Assembly: GCA_029860345.1 (NCBI GenBank)
Contig: JAOUBJ010000003.1
Location: 194,709 to 258,708, forward strand
Reading direction: 5' to 3'
Length of the DNA stretch: 64,000 nucleotides
From: Candidatus Zixiibacteriota bacterium
Lineage (GTDB): Bacteria; Zixibacteria; MSB-5A5; GN15; FEB-12
This document shows, piece by piece, positions 1-9,969 of this stretch. The number at the start of each line of letters is the position of its first letter. The first letter of the stretch is position 1. Made by a program: the position numbers and the translations under genes. The notes beneath the pieces are model-generated. The model did not search any database. It worked only from the letters and a program-made list of their open reading frames with translations, and was not told where the DNA came from.

Positions 1-380
1 TCCAGCTTATTATATTGCGCCGGTGTGATAAACTCGCCACGGTCATTGAAAAACTTGAGAGCGTTCCACGGAGCTGGATTATGCGAAGCAGTGACACAGA
101 TACCGCCGGATGCTTTAAGTTTCTTCACAGCTATCTCGACCGTGGGCGTGGGGACGATACCGGTTTCGACGACATTGATACCAACCGAAGTCAGCCCGGA
201 CGTAACGGCTCGCATGAATATCTCGCCCGACGGTCGGCTGTCTCGTCCGACCACTACCGTACCAGTCCTTAGCATGGTGCCGAAAGCAGCACCGTATTTT
301 ACAACCAGTTCCGGATCAAGCCCGGCCCCAACGATCCCGCGAATACCGGAAGTAGATTTGATAAGAGTCTGTTTGGGCAT
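1..380 (-). CDS. Phosphohexomutase (phosphoglucosamine/phosphomannomutase family), partial
   Basis: Only the first 126 codons are present; the gene reads leftward off the window. The protein begins MPKQTLIKSTSGIRGIVG, the usual alpha-D-phosphohexomutase N-terminus, and carries VVVGRDSRPSG and the active-site loop TASHNPAPWNALKFF, whose serine is the phosphate carrier. Enzymes of this family interconvert hexose 1- and 6-phosphates in the cytoplasm. With the metal and sugar loops outside the window I cannot tell GlmM from ManB/PGM. The active-site serine is intact here, unlike in the mutase half of the fusion at 44860-47361. The ATG at 378-380 was chosen because the family alignment begins there; no strong Shine-Dalgarno is visible. 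Confidence 0.9.
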   Translation of the reverse strand, partial: MPKQTLIKSTSGIRGIVGAGLDPELVVKYGAAFGTMLRTGTVVVGRDSRPSGEIFMRAVTSGLTSVGINVVETGIVPTPTVEIAVKKLKASGGICVTASHNPAPWNALKFFNDRGEFITPAQYNKL

Positions 381-481
381 AGTCCATCAACGTTTAAGAT
401 TGCTGCATTGTGAGTTACCTCGAGGAAAATAGCTGTTTGAAGACCAAAAACCAAGAATTCTTGTCGTGAGGATAGGTCCGG

Positions 482-3004
482 TTATGGACTTAGCTTAACC
501 ACGTAGAGGTCGGTGGACTCGCTAAAGGAGCGTGTATAGCCGACCGCTATTATGGAGCCGTCGTCAAGTTCCGTCACGGCGTGGAATCTGTCGGCAGCAT
601 CGCCACCAATCAAGAACTGATCTACCAACTCTCCGGATGCGTTGACCAATCCAAACCACGCCTGGCCGAACGAGCCACGGGTATACCCCACCGGGATAAA
701 AGAACCGTCGGACAACTGAGCCAAGTCGACCGGATCAACCATCCAATGGCCGCTGTTTTGCCGCCAAAGCTGATTTCCACCTGTGTCCCAACTGGCAAAG
801 AACTTGGTGTTTTCGCCACCGGCCATAGCAAAACCTCCGGAGCTTGTCGACACCATAGTCCCCGTCATCCATTCGGCATAGCCGCCGAACCAGTCGCCGT
901 GAGATAATTTCGTCCACACCTCATTCTGCTGGACATCCAGCTTGGTCAGGAAACAATGGACTTCGGGCACACAATCTTCTGGTGGCCAAAATCGGCGTAT
1001 CCATGCAGTCCATGCAATCATGATCGATCCATCGGGCATTTGTGCCACGCTATTATAGACTCCTGATGACGAGTGACCATTGCAGTTGCTCGACCTGAAA
1101 TAGACATCGGCCCACACCGAATCTCCGGCGGCATCAGTCTTGACCACGTAGGCACCACCCATGCCGTATCCTGCCAGGATGTAGCCACCGTCACCAGCCG
1201 GCAACACCTCCAAAAAAGATTCATGGCTGTCCGCACCATGTGTCCGTTCCCACACTTTAGTCCCGGACGAGTTCAGTTTCACCAGCCAACCATCGTTCCC
1301 ACCCGCTCCGGCGGATTTGGTGAAACCAACCGCTGCAAAACCACCGTCGGGAGTGGCGATAATATCGTTAAACTGGTCTTCGGCTGCGCCGCCGAACGTC
1401 TTCTCCCACACTACATCACCGTCGGAGTCAATCTTAACCACATAGCCATCGAAATCCCCGGCCCCGGATGAGTTGGTTTTGCCGGCAATCACAATTCCGC
1501 CGTCGTTCGCGAGAGTGACAGCGTTCGCCTCGTCGGTATCCGCCCCGCCATAACTCTTCTGCCAAACCAGCGGACCGGGTAAGTAAACTTCCAGGTTTTC
1601 AGCAAGGGGTGACCAATTCAGTTTATCGTCGGCAGTGCGGATGGCGAAGTAGTAGATTACATCGTTCCCCAGATCAGTGACTGTAAATGTCTCCACCGAC
1701 CCTGAGCCCTGCGGCGCTGAAAGGCCGGCCACTTCGGTAGCGGCTGCCCAGGTTGCATCGTCGATAGGAGACTGTGAGTACCGTAAACTGTAAACGTGAG
1801 CTGTCCCCGAGGCACCATCATCACCGCTAGCCGTCCAAGTGAGAGTTACTGAAGTGTGAGTTGAATCCGTCACCTGTAGATCGGTGATGGCGTTCGGCGG
1901 TATCGTGTCGACCGGCGTAGTTAAGCTCACAACATTGGACAACCCCGACCAGTTGTTGTTTTCATCCACACTCTTGATGCCGAATGCGTATGCGGTTTCT
2001 TCTTCAAGGTCCGGCACAATCAGAGTTTCAGGCGTACCAGCCGATTGCGGCGGTGCCACTTCGTCCACCGACCTGGCCGCTTCCCAGTCAAGCGACGAGC
2101 CCACGGAAAACCGCACCTCGTATGCACGCGCCGTTCCGCTGTCCGAATCGTCACCCGGCGCCGTCCAGCTAAGTGAAATGTGATTGGTGGCTGAGTCAAT
2201 CACTATCAAATCAACAATCGCCGACGGCGGCACGCTGTCAGTAGAGACCCAGGTGGTCGCAGCTATCACATTGGAAACCGGTGACCAGTTGTCTTCCTCG
2301 TCCGCCGCTCTTATCGCAAAAGAGTAGCTGCTGTCGGCGGCCAGGCCGGTCACGATCATCGCTTCTCTTTTTCCGGCGCTGTCCGGTTGAGGAACGTTGG
2401 TCACAATCGTGGCCCTTCCCCAATCGAAATCTTCTCCTTCATCCATACGCAATTGGTATTGCAGAGCAAAGCCTACGCTGCCATTGTCTCCGGTCGCCGT
2501 CCAGGCGAGTGCGACACTCTGCTCGGTCACGGCGGTGACCTGAAGGTCTGTGATCGTAGCCGGTGGCGTGGTGTCGGCATTTGGCGAGGCGCGCAGATGA
2601 ACGGTGTTGGAAAGCCCGGACTGATTCCCGGCTTCGTCGATTACTTTGATAGCAAAATAGTAAACAGCATCCGGGTATAGTCCGGATATGTCGACAGCGT
2701 CGATCCGCCCTGCTGCTTTCGGACTGGGCGGTCCTGAGAGGAGAGGAACTTGATCGAAGTTGCCGCTGCCGATTCGTTCAACCGAATAACCGATCTTGTA
2801 CCGAGAGGCCGTGCCCGACATGCCGTCGTCACCTGAAGCTGTCCAGATCAAAGTGACAACACCATCGGAGCGGCATTGAGCCAGCAAATCACCAATGGCA
2901 GCAGGCGGCACGGTATCGACATTGTTAACGGCAGAATCATCACCACACGAGGCGAAGATCAACGTTAGACAAAGTAAAGTTGTTCTGAGAAAACCCGGTG
3001 ACAT
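482..3004 (-). CDS. Secreted lipoprotein with four FN3 domains and a beta-propeller-like C-terminus
   Basis: Predicted 840-residue lipoprotein. The ATG at 3004 is preceded by GGGAGG at good spacing, whereas the longer reading frame (to 3028) would place that site inside the gene. Residues 1-20 form a signal peptide ending in a lipobox (LIFASC). Four fibronectin type III repeats follow, at roughly 30-130, 145-250, 258-360 and 367-465, each introduced by a D(T)xPPxAIxDL linker and ending with a YxFAIRxxDE strand. The last 370 residues hold repeated VWxKxxGG...DxxxxxxxxxDGGxxxxGxT units typical of a delta-60/propeller repeat domain. Probably anchored in the envelope and facing outward; ligand unknown. 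No catalytic residues were recognised. The next gene upstream is the IMPase at 3126, also on the minus strand. Confidence 0.85.
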   Translation of the reverse strand: MSPGFLRTTLLCLTLIFASCGDDSAVNNVDTVPPAAIGDLLAQCRSDGVVTLIWTASGDDGMSGTASRYKIGYSVERIGSGNFDQVPLLSGPPSPKAAGRIDAVDISGLYPDAVYYFAIKVIDEAGNQSGLSNTVHLRASPNADTTPPATITDLQVTAVTEQSVALAWTATGDNGSVGFALQYQLRMDEGEDFDWGRATIVTNVPQPDSAGKREAMIVTGLAADSSYSFAIRAADEEDNWSPVSNVIAATTWVSTDSVPPSAIVDLIVIDSATNHISLSWTAPGDDSDSGTARAYEVRFSVGSSLDWEAARSVDEVAPPQSAGTPETLIVPDLEEETAYAFGIKSVDENNNWSGLSNVVSLTTPVDTIPPNAITDLQVTDSTHTSVTLTWTASGDDGASGTAHVYSLRYSQSPIDDATWAAATEVAGLSAPQGSGSVETFTVTDLGNDVIYYFAIRTADDKLNWSPLAENLEVYLPGPLVWQKSYGGADTDEANAVTLANDGGIVIAGKTNSSGAGDFDGYVVKIDSDGDVVWEKTFGGAAEDQFNDIIATPDGGFAAVGFTKSAGAGGNDGWLVKLNSSGTKVWERTHGADSHESFLEVLPAGDGGYILAGYGMGGAYVVKTDAAGDSVWADVYFRSSNCNGHSSSGVYNSVAQMPDGSIMIAWTAWIRRFWPPEDCVPEVHCFLTKLDVQQNEVWTKLSHGDWFGGYAEWMTGTMVSTSSGGFAMAGGENTKFFASWDTGGNQLWRQNSGHWMVDPVDLAQLSDGSFIPVGYTRGSFGQAWFGLVNASGELVDQFLIGGDAADRFHAVTELDDGSIIAVGYTRSFSESTDLYVVKLSP

Positions 3005-3125
3005 GCGCTTACCTCCCGGTTCGAGCATCGACGATATCCTGTGCTGACTTAAATATACCGGTGTATCTCCATTGCGTCAATAAAAGAGACGAAGCGACCG
3101 GAATAAACGTTCAAGCGGACTTTGA

Positions 3126-3929
3126 CTACTTTGCCGTCAGTACTTTTTGCATGGCCCGATGGATGCGACCGTTGGAGGCCAGGATGTCTTTGTCGAAAAT
3201 GGAAAAAGGTCTCGCGTTCAGTCGGGTCACTCTGCCGCCTGCCTGTTCAACAATCAATCTCGCCGCGGCCGTGTCCCAGGGGTGCAAATTGAGTTCCCAG
3301 AAGCCATCGATTCGTCCGCAGGCCAGCCAACAGAGATCAAGGGCCGCCGATCCGGGTCGACGAACGCCTTGGGCTTTCTTGACCATGCGCGCGAACAGGC
3401 CCAGATTGTTCCTGCGCTCGGTCGACACCTTATATGAAAATCCGGTAGCCAACAGAGATCGGTCCAGACGGGATTCGGACGAGACATGAATCTTTCGGCT
3501 GTCTAAGAAACTCCCCAATCCCACTGCGGCCGTGAACATCTCATTTCTTTCCGGGTCAAACACCGCGGCGGCTACAGCCTGCTCCTCGTATTCAACGGCA
3601 ATGGAAACACAGTACATGGGAAATCCGTGGGCATAATTCACCGTGCCGTCAAGCGGGTCGATCACCCAGCGATAGGGGGATAACGAGTCGACGGCTGTAC
3701 CTTCTTCGGCCAGGATGGCGTGGTCCGGGTAGAGTTTCCTGATGCGCGAGGTTATCAGTTTTTCTGCTTTAAGATCAAACTGGGTCACCGGATCAATGCG
3801 CCCCTTATACACAATCGACAGCCTGCGATTGAATCCCTGCTTGAGAACGCCGCCGGCCTCACGGGCAAGCTCGGCGCTGAGCCCACTCAGCCGTTTTATC
3901 GCTGTCTTTCCGGGCGGCACGATGGTCAT
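3126..3929 (-). CDS. suhB: Inositol monophosphatase family protein
   Basis: 267 residues, normal length for the family. It shows the three Mg-binding signatures: AEEGT (about 74-78), WVIDPLDGTVNYAHGFP (about 88-104) and WDTAAARLIVEQAGG near residue 220. Family members hydrolyse inositol 1-phosphate, and related enzymes act on PAP, FBP or histidinol phosphate; the motifs alone do not settle the substrate. The gene lies 3 bp after the ABC subunit gene at 3933 and is probably the last gene of that operon. An inositol-phosphate synthase at 40655-41860 makes an inositol role plausible (inference). The WDxAAG motif has A for G in the last position, a common variation. Confidence 0.85.
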   Translation of the reverse strand: MTIVPPGKTAIKRLSGLSAELAREAGGVLKQGFNRRLSIVYKGRIDPVTQFDLKAEKLITSRIRKLYPDHAILAEEGTAVDSLSPYRWVIDPLDGTVNYAHGFPMYCVSIAVEYEEQAVAAAVFDPERNEMFTAAVGLGSFLDSRKIHVSSESRLDRSLLATGFSYKVSTERRNNLGLFARMVKKAQGVRRPGSAALDLCWLACGRIDGFWELNLHPWDTAAARLIVEQAGGRVTRLNARPFSIFDKDILASNGRIHRAMQKVLTAK

Positions 3930-3932
3930 CGG

Positions 3933-5729
3933 CTATGTCACCGGAGTCGAGGGTGGTCGTTTTGGTTTCTGGTACTGCATCTGATAAAGTGTTTGGTAAA
4001 TACCCGGTTCTTTCACCAGATCATTATGGGTACCTATCTGTCGTACTTCACCGTGGTGCAGGACTACGATCTTGTCGGCTTTCTCAATTGTCGATAAACG
4101 ATGTGCTATCACAATCGAGGTTCGGTTTTTCAAAAGTTCATCGAGAGCTTTCTGTATCAGCAACTCGGTTTCAGTATCCACCGAACTGGTCGCCTCGTCC
4201 AGAATCAACACATCAGGGTCGTGAGCCAAAGCTCGGGCAAACGACAGCAGTTGCTTCTGACCAGTCGACAGTGTAGCCCCACGCTCCCGCACCCTGGAGT
4301 GGATGCCATCGGGTAGATCGATAAGAAAGCGATCAAAGCCGACACGATGAAGTGCCTCTCGAACAGCCTCGTCGCTGATGGTCTTGTCGCGCAACCTCAC
4401 ATTGGTAGCGAAGTCGCCGGTGAAAACAAATACGTCCTGCAGCACCAAACCGAGATGCGAACGCAGACGTTGCTGCGACCAGTCTTTCAGCGTGAGGCCA
4501 TCCAACTTGATTGCCCCCCGCTGATAATCATAAAAGCGATACAGCAACGAAACCAGCGAGGTCTTGCCGGCCCCGGTGGCGCCCACGATGGCTACTTTCT
4601 CCCCCGGCTCAACCGTGAACGACACATCCCTTAGCACCCATTCATCCGGGTTGTACGCAAACCAGACATTGTCAAGCGTCATCTGTCCGGTGAACCTGCC
4701 CACGCTACCGCCTTCGGTTGATGCCGGTACCGTGTCCAGGAGTGCAAAGATGCGCTCGGATGATGCCATCGAAGCCTGCAGGATGTTGTACTTTTCAGAA
4801 AGATCTCTTATCGGTCGGTAGAAACGTTCGACCAGATGAATGAACGCAACCAGCTCCCCGAAAGTCAATGTAGCCTCGTTTATGCGCGCGCCGCCATAAT
4901 ACAGAAGGAGAGCCAACGACAAAGCGCTGATTATTTCGACGGCCGGGAAAAAGATAGCATAGTAGTAGATACCTCGATGGTGCACCGATTGCAGGTCGTG
5001 GTTAATTTTGTCGAACCTGTCATAGGTTCTTTCCTCGCGCACGAACAACTGCAGAAGTTTGATGCCGCCGATGTGCTCCTGAACGAAAGCGTTCAACTGA
5101 GCCACTCGTACCCGCACCTCGCGATAGACGCGCCGCACCTTGGCCCGAAAGAGGAAAGTGGCGCCAATCAACAGAGGGAGGACCACAAAGGTTATCAGAG
5201 CCAATTGCCAGTTGTAGTATAGAAGGACCGCGACAATCAAAGCCAGCATGAACAGATCGCCGATCACTGTAACGACTCCGGAGGAGAACATCTCATTGAG
5301 CACGTTGACGTCGGATGTCACGCGGGTCACCAGCCGACCGACCGGGTTGCGATCAAAATAACTCAGGCGCAGTTTTTGAAGATGCGAAAAAACCTGCATT
5401 CGAATATCATGCAGCACCCGTTGCCCCAGCCACGCCGTGATGTACAACTGCGCAAATGAGGCGCCGAAAGAAAGCCCAACGGCCAACAGAAATACCAGAG
5501 CCAGGCGCACCAAACCGGCCTGGTCACCATGGGCTATGTAATCGTCGATGGCGATCTGCGTGAAAAAAGCGAACGAAATCTGAAGCAGCGAACCCAACAA
5601 AAGCAGAATCACGGCCAGAGTCACCCACAACCGATAGGGCCGGATGTAAGTAAGCAGTCGCTTCATCAGACGAGCGTCGTATGCCTTGCCCAGCACTTCT
5701 TCGTCGTGATAGTTGTTGCCCCCGCTCAT
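3933..5729 (-). CDS. ABC exporter half-transporter, subunit with catalytic glutamate and degenerate signature
   Basis: 598 residues: an N-terminal six-helix exporter domain (about 25-330) and a C-terminal nucleotide-binding domain. Walker A is GATGAGKTS (383-391), Walker B LILDE (508-512, catalytic Glu512) and the switch is IAHR (His543). The signature is LSTGQ (487-491) instead of LSGGQ. It overlaps the upstream subunit gene by the 4-bp ATGA, and GGAG lies just before the start, indicating translational coupling. The partner has a normal signature but an Asp at the catalytic position, so the two make a heterodimer of the TM287/288, BmrCD and YheI/YheH type. Such pumps sit in the inner membrane and export drugs or lipids; the cargo cannot be read from sequence. 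Confidence 0.92.
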   Translation of the reverse strand: MSGGNNYHDEEVLGKAYDARLMKRLLTYIRPYRLWVTLAVILLLLGSLLQISFAFFTQIAIDDYIAHGDQAGLVRLALVFLLAVGLSFGASFAQLYITAWLGQRVLHDIRMQVFSHLQKLRLSYFDRNPVGRLVTRVTSDVNVLNEMFSSGVVTVIGDLFMLALIVAVLLYYNWQLALITFVVLPLLIGATFLFRAKVRRVYREVRVRVAQLNAFVQEHIGGIKLLQLFVREERTYDRFDKINHDLQSVHHRGIYYYAIFFPAVEIISALSLALLLYYGGARINEATLTFGELVAFIHLVERFYRPIRDLSEKYNILQASMASSERIFALLDTVPASTEGGSVGRFTGQMTLDNVWFAYNPDEWVLRDVSFTVEPGEKVAIVGATGAGKTSLVSLLYRFYDYQRGAIKLDGLTLKDWSQQRLRSHLGLVLQDVFVFTGDFATNVRLRDKTISDEAVREALHRVGFDRFLIDLPDGIHSRVRERGATLSTGQKQLLSFARALAHDPDVLILDEATSSVDTETELLIQKALDELLKNRTSIVIAHRLSTIEKADKIVVLHHGEVRQIGTHNDLVKEPGIYQTLYQMQYQKPKRPPSTPVT

Positions 5730-7489
5730 AGGTTCTCCAACTGTTCGGCCAGTAACTGTGAACGATGGAGATCATGATATCGCCCGCCCAGGGCTATCAA
5801 CTCCTCATGCGGTCCCTGCTCGACGATCCGGCCATCTTCCAAATACAGAATCCGGTCGGCGCCCTTGACCGATGAGACCCGGTGCGAAATTATGATTGAC
5901 GTCCGCCCGGCCAGGACACTGGATATCCGTTGATTGATCTCATCTTCGGTCTCGGTGTCAACCGACGATGTTGCGTCATCCAGCACTAACACGGCCGGAT
6001 CGGTCAGGATCGCCCGCGCGATGGCCGTGCGTTGTTTCTGGCCGCCGGACAAGGTGATGCCGCGTTCGCCGATGATGGTTGAAAAGCGGTCGGCAAAAGT
6101 GTCGACATCCTTGGTCAGAGCCGCTGTCGACGCAGCTTGCTCGACCGATTCATCGGTAGCGCCGGTGACACCGAACCGAATGTTGTCGCCCAGGCTGTCA
6201 GAAAACAGGAACGGCTCCTGCGTTGCGAACCCAATTTGACGCCGCAGCGCCGATAGGTCCCAGTCGTTAATGTCGACACCGTCAATAAACAACTGGCCTC
6301 GATCAATCGGATAAAGATGAGCCAGCAGCGACACAAGCGTTGTTTTACCGGAACCGGTGCGACCGACCAATCCGATCGTCTGACCCGGTTCGATGGTAAG
6401 CTCGATTCCACGAAGAACTCTCGTGCCGTTATACTTGAAATCCAGAGCGCGAAACGCAATATGCCCACGCATCTTTTCTGCATGCAGTTTGTCAGCGCTC
6501 TGTTTTATGTCCGGCTCGGTGTGCAGAATACGATTGATCCGCTGAAGCGACGCCTTGCCTCGTTGGTACAAAGACACCACCCAGCCAAGGGCCACCGCCG
6601 GCCAGATGAGCATGGATAAATAGGCAAAAAAGGCAACCAGAGTCCCGAGCGGGACAACATCGTTCATGACTTCCAGACCCCCGAAATACAACGCGGACAA
6701 CATCAAGAGCGAGGCCAACAAGAAGAGAATCGGCACCATGGCGGCATACAGCCGGGCCATATCCATGTTGAGGTCCAGGTATTGTCTTGACAGTCCCGCG
6801 AAATGTTCGGTTTCGTTTTCCTCCTGACGGTAGGCTTTGACAACGCGTATGCCGGCAATGTTTTCCTGAACTGAAGCAGTGAGAACCGAAAAGTGATCCT
6901 GAATACGCATGGCGCGCCTGTGCACAAGGTTGCCAACGCGATTGGCAACCAACGGAAACAGCACCATGGGAACCAGAGAATAGAGGGTCAAGCGTGGCGA
7001 CAAATAGACCATAAACGACAAGGCTATTACGAATGTCACAATGGTACTGGTAAAATGCATGATACCAGGGCCGACCATCATACGAATGGCCTCCAGATCG
7101 CTGGTCATGCGGGCCATTATATCACCGGTGCGGGTCTTGTCGTAGTAGGAGGGTGACAGAGTCAATAGGTGGCGGAACACCTCTCCCCGAAGATCATACT
7201 CAACTCGTCGCGACATCCAGATGACGGTGCGTCTGGTCAGAAACCGAAACAAACCAGACAAGAAAGCCAGGGCTATCAGGATCAGCACCCAGTTCAATCG
7301 TTCGCGATCGGTCCCTTGCTGTTCCAGAAGATCAAAAACGATCTTTGTGATGTACGGCAAAAGCAAAAGCAAGAGATTAGATGCAATGATGCAGACGCCG
7401 CCTGATATCAGGTAGAAACGATATCGCTTCAGATGTTTGGTGACAGTACTAAACAGGTCTGTCGTGGTTTCTTTGTTGTGCTCGCTCAC
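5726..7489 (-). CDS. ABC exporter half-transporter, subunit with degenerate Walker B
   Basis: 587 residues, type I exporter fold with the membrane domain at about 20-325 and the nucleotide-binding domain at about 340-587. Walker A is GRTGSGKTT (376-384), signature LSGGQ (480-484) and switch ISHR (His536). Walker B ends in LVLDD (501-505), so the catalytic glutamate is replaced by Asp505. In heterodimeric exporters the site built from this Walker A/B and the partner's signature binds ATP without efficient hydrolysis; here the partner (3933-5729) indeed has the altered signature. The start is GTG; no good Shine-Dalgarno is visible, and the first conserved segment begins near residue 15. First gene of the three-gene operon with the IMPase. 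Confidence 0.92.
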   Translation of the reverse strand: MSEHNKETTTDLFSTVTKHLKRYRFYLISGGVCIIASNLLLLLLPYITKIVFDLLEQQGTDRERLNWVLILIALAFLSGLFRFLTRRTVIWMSRRVEYDLRGEVFRHLLTLSPSYYDKTRTGDIMARMTSDLEAIRMMVGPGIMHFTSTIVTFVIALSFMVYLSPRLTLYSLVPMVLFPLVANRVGNLVHRRAMRIQDHFSVLTASVQENIAGIRVVKAYRQEENETEHFAGLSRQYLDLNMDMARLYAAMVPILFLLASLLMLSALYFGGLEVMNDVVPLGTLVAFFAYLSMLIWPAVALGWVVSLYQRGKASLQRINRILHTEPDIKQSADKLHAEKMRGHIAFRALDFKYNGTRVLRGIELTIEPGQTIGLVGRTGSGKTTLVSLLAHLYPIDRGQLFIDGVDINDWDLSALRRQIGFATQEPFLFSDSLGDNIRFGVTGATDESVEQAASTAALTKDVDTFADRFSTIIGERGITLSGGQKQRTAIARAILTDPAVLVLDDATSSVDTETEDEINQRISSVLAGRTSIIISHRVSSVKGADRILYLEDGRIVEQGPHEELIALGGRYHDLHRSQLLAEQLENL

Positions 7490-7553
7490 AGGTCGGTATC
7501 CATACTAATCCAGGCAGTATACAAGGTTCGAGCCTCTGTAACAACAGTCCAGA

Positions 7554-9791
7554 TCAGTAGTTCAGAATATTCGCCAGCAGATGTATGGCTTGCAGGTTGA
7601 GATCACCAATCATCTCAAAAAGCGGCAGACCGCAGTAAATGACCTGACCGTCGCCCAAACGTGACACCGACAAAAGAACCGCCCCGCTCGGCGTGGTCAG
7701 GACCTTCTCCGAAGGCGAGACCACAGCCGCGGCCAATTTTCGCGTGGAACCAAAGCCCTTGAAAAGATTACCCACCGAAATCTGGTAGGGCTGTGTGAGT
7801 ATCTTCGCATCCGGCAACACCACGGCAATGTCACTGCCGGGAACCTGTTCAAGCGACGGAACCAGCATAAAGGGCAGCACATCGTGCGGCCACCGATAAT
7901 CCTGGCCGAAGGTCACCACAGAACCGCCTCGCCGCACGTAGTCCTCCAGCCGGTCGCGAGCGTCGGACAGCATATCGAAACGCTGGGCCGCACCTGAGCC
8001 GATCAGCAGCACATCATAGGCTGACAGATCGGCGGTCATCAAACTGCGCGATGTCATCGGACGCGTGGCCGCACTGGTCATGCCGAGACAATCTTCCAAC
8101 AAACCGGTCGAATCCGGGAGGAACGTCACCGTCGGTTCGCTGTTCAGCTTGCACGCTGCAATACGCATGCGACCGGTGTCGGCCGCGACCACCTGACCAT
8201 CGACGACCAGCGACACCGTTGGAAAGTGAATGCCTTGCTCCAAAAGATTGGAGACACTGAATGGGATTCGGACCATTCGACGAACAGTGCCTTCTTCCAG
8301 GGAAAGATCGGTGCGGTAAGCTCCGGCAAAAACGCCTCGCGGCGAAGCCAGTTTGATATGTACGTCGCCGGTCAGGTCCGGCGGTTTAGTGATCACTATG
8401 TTCCAGGCCATGGAAGCTACGATACGATCAACATCAAGCTGCGCCACCGGCGGCACGAAGAAGAACTCCGGATCAAAGCGAACTTTTAGATTGGGTAGTT
8501 CCTTCAAAGGCAGGCTGTGCGACAACACCAGCGGCGTTCGTCCATATTTGAGAATCGTGACAAAGGTCAGCGAATCCGGTTCGGTGGTTTCGAGTTGATC
8601 GGTCTCGATGTCGACCAGGTATTGACGGACGTAAGACTGATGAGGAACGATGGTTCGCGGCACACTGTCGAGAGTCACTCTGGCCGTATCGGCGGCCGGT
8701 AGAAACTGCACGGCGGTGAGATCAACCTCGGAGGGACCATCAACGGAAAGCGCCAACACCACCTTGGCCTTCAGACCGTGTGGCGACTCGCGCAGGGTGA
8801 TACGTCCCTCCCAGTCTATTCCGACGGCATCAAGAGTCGCGCGCTCGGCTCGATACAGGGTCCGTTTGAGAAATCTTGTCAGGGCGAGTTTCAACGGATC
8901 GGCGGGAGCAGACAGAGCTGCTTCCTGCAGATTGAGCACGGCGTCATAGCCGGACACGAGCAGATCGACACGCTCTCGCCCTTCGGCCCGGCGGGCAGCT
9001 TCGAAGTCGGCCTGAAAACGCTTAGCCTGATCTTGCAGGATCGTGGCTCGCGGTCCGGCCGTTGTCAGGTCATCAATCACGCTCTTGAGCCGGTTGGTTT
9101 CGATGCCGGAGAGGAAGTCGCTCTTATTGGCTGCAACGCCTAAACGTGAAACCAGTATCCGGTAGTGCGATAGAATGCCAACGCCGATTTCGTCGGTATA
9201 ATAGCTGTTGGTTAGCTGCGGAATCTCACGATCCATCCGCCCCCGGTACCGACGGGACGCCTCGCGAACGTTGATCACCACCGTATTGGCCGGGTCGGTG
9301 CGGTCGCGATCGTCGGCAATCAACTGAAAAATCTTGATAACGTTAAACAGCAATGAATCGGATTCAGGTAAGGCCGTCACATGGCTCTTGAATGCTCGTC
9401 CCGGCACACTCTCGATTGAGGGACCGAAAATAATAAGATCGGGACGCCGTTGCTTGAACAAACTGTCCTCTACCATTAGCATGGCGCCGCTGTCGTCGGG
9501 CACAAGATAGCGATGCATGTATATCTCGCGCCTCGGCAGCGAGGTAGTAGCGGTATGAAACTGTGTGTGCGGCTTTAGTGTCACCAGGTCCACCCGACAT
9601 CCGTACTCATCGTTCAGGTAGTACAGAGTCGGCCAGTCTATCGTCCTGTCGTCATCATAGACATATAGTACCCGGACATCGGACAGGGCGAAGTCGATCA
9701 GACCAGCGTCGGCACTCACAGCCAACCGCGCCGTCAGTAGCCACAACGCAAGCAGCGTGAGGCGGATGATATGGTTGCGATTGTATTGCAT
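7554..9791 (-). CDS. Exported protein with GATase1/ThuA-like C-terminal region, function unknown
   Basis: 745 residues with a cleavable signal peptide (about 1-26, ending LAVSA). The N-terminal region (about 35-240) reads as an alpha/beta Rossmann-like domain beginning VRVLYVYDDDRTIDWPTLYY. The middle (about 320-540) is predicted beta-rich. The last 200 residues contain DVLLIGSGAAQRFD and LEDYVRRGGSVVTFGQD, the pattern of class I glutamine-amidotransferase-like folds that have lost the amidotransferase cysteine. Similar exported proteins sometimes accompany PIG-L/LmbE deacetylases, but none is in this window. I do not recognise a function. The promoter just upstream implies a nearly leaderless mRNA, and the next gene (7489) starts 64 bp after its stop, so the ABC operon may be co-transcribed. 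Confidence 0.7.
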   Translation of the reverse strand: MQYNRNHIIRLTLLALWLLTARLAVSADAGLIDFALSDVRVLYVYDDDRTIDWPTLYYLNDEYGCRVDLVTLKPHTQFHTATTSLPRREIYMHRYLVPDDSGAMLMVEDSLFKQRRPDLIIFGPSIESVPGRAFKSHVTALPESDSLLFNVIKIFQLIADDRDRTDPANTVVINVREASRRYRGRMDREIPQLTNSYYTDEIGVGILSHYRILVSRLGVAANKSDFLSGIETNRLKSVIDDLTTAGPRATILQDQAKRFQADFEAARRAEGRERVDLLVSGYDAVLNLQEAALSAPADPLKLALTRFLKRTLYRAERATLDAVGIDWEGRITLRESPHGLKAKVVLALSVDGPSEVDLTAVQFLPAADTARVTLDSVPRTIVPHQSYVRQYLVDIETDQLETTEPDSLTFVTILKYGRTPLVLSHSLPLKELPNLKVRFDPEFFFVPPVAQLDVDRIVASMAWNIVITKPPDLTGDVHIKLASPRGVFAGAYRTDLSLEEGTVRRMVRIPFSVSNLLEQGIHFPTVSLVVDGQVVAADTGRMRIAACKLNSEPTVTFLPDSTGLLEDCLGMTSAATRPMTSRSLMTADLSAYDVLLIGSGAAQRFDMLSDARDRLEDYVRRGGSVVTFGQDYRWPHDVLPFMLVPSLEQVPGSDIAVVLPDAKILTQPYQISVGNLFKGFGSTRKLAAAVVSPSEKVLTTPSGAVLLSVSRLGDGQVIYCGLPLFEMIGDLNLQAIHLLANILNY

Positions 9792-9798
9792 CTATTCG

Positions 9799-9828
9799 AA
9801 TATATCGGCAACTTGGCGAGAGTGTCAA
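9799..9828 (-). promoter_or_regulatory. Sigma-70-type promoter at leaderless spacing
   Basis: On the minus strand TTGACA (9823-9828), 18-bp spacer, TATATT (9799-9804), then only seven bases to the ATG at 9791. No Shine-Dalgarno lies between. Transcription would begin at or next to the start codon. Confidence 0.6.
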
Positions 9829-9938
9829 ACATGAAAAAGGTCTGGCTAAACCCGCTATAGGAACCGTTTCTGGTGGCCGAAACAACGATGCGCCGAACCA
9901 GGTGACGTGCGACCGCCCAATTGCCGGTTATCAAGACA

Positions 9939-9964
9939 ATAAAAAAGCCGCCCGAAGGCGGCTT
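9939..9964 (-). terminator. Rho-independent terminator of etfB
   Basis: Minus-strand RNA forms an 8-bp stem AAGCCGCC/GGCGGCTT (9957-9964 with 9945-9952) closed by a UUCG tetraloop, followed by a U-rich run (9939-9946). It begins five bases after the etfB stop codon. Confidence 0.9.
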
Positions 9965-9969
9965 GGCGA

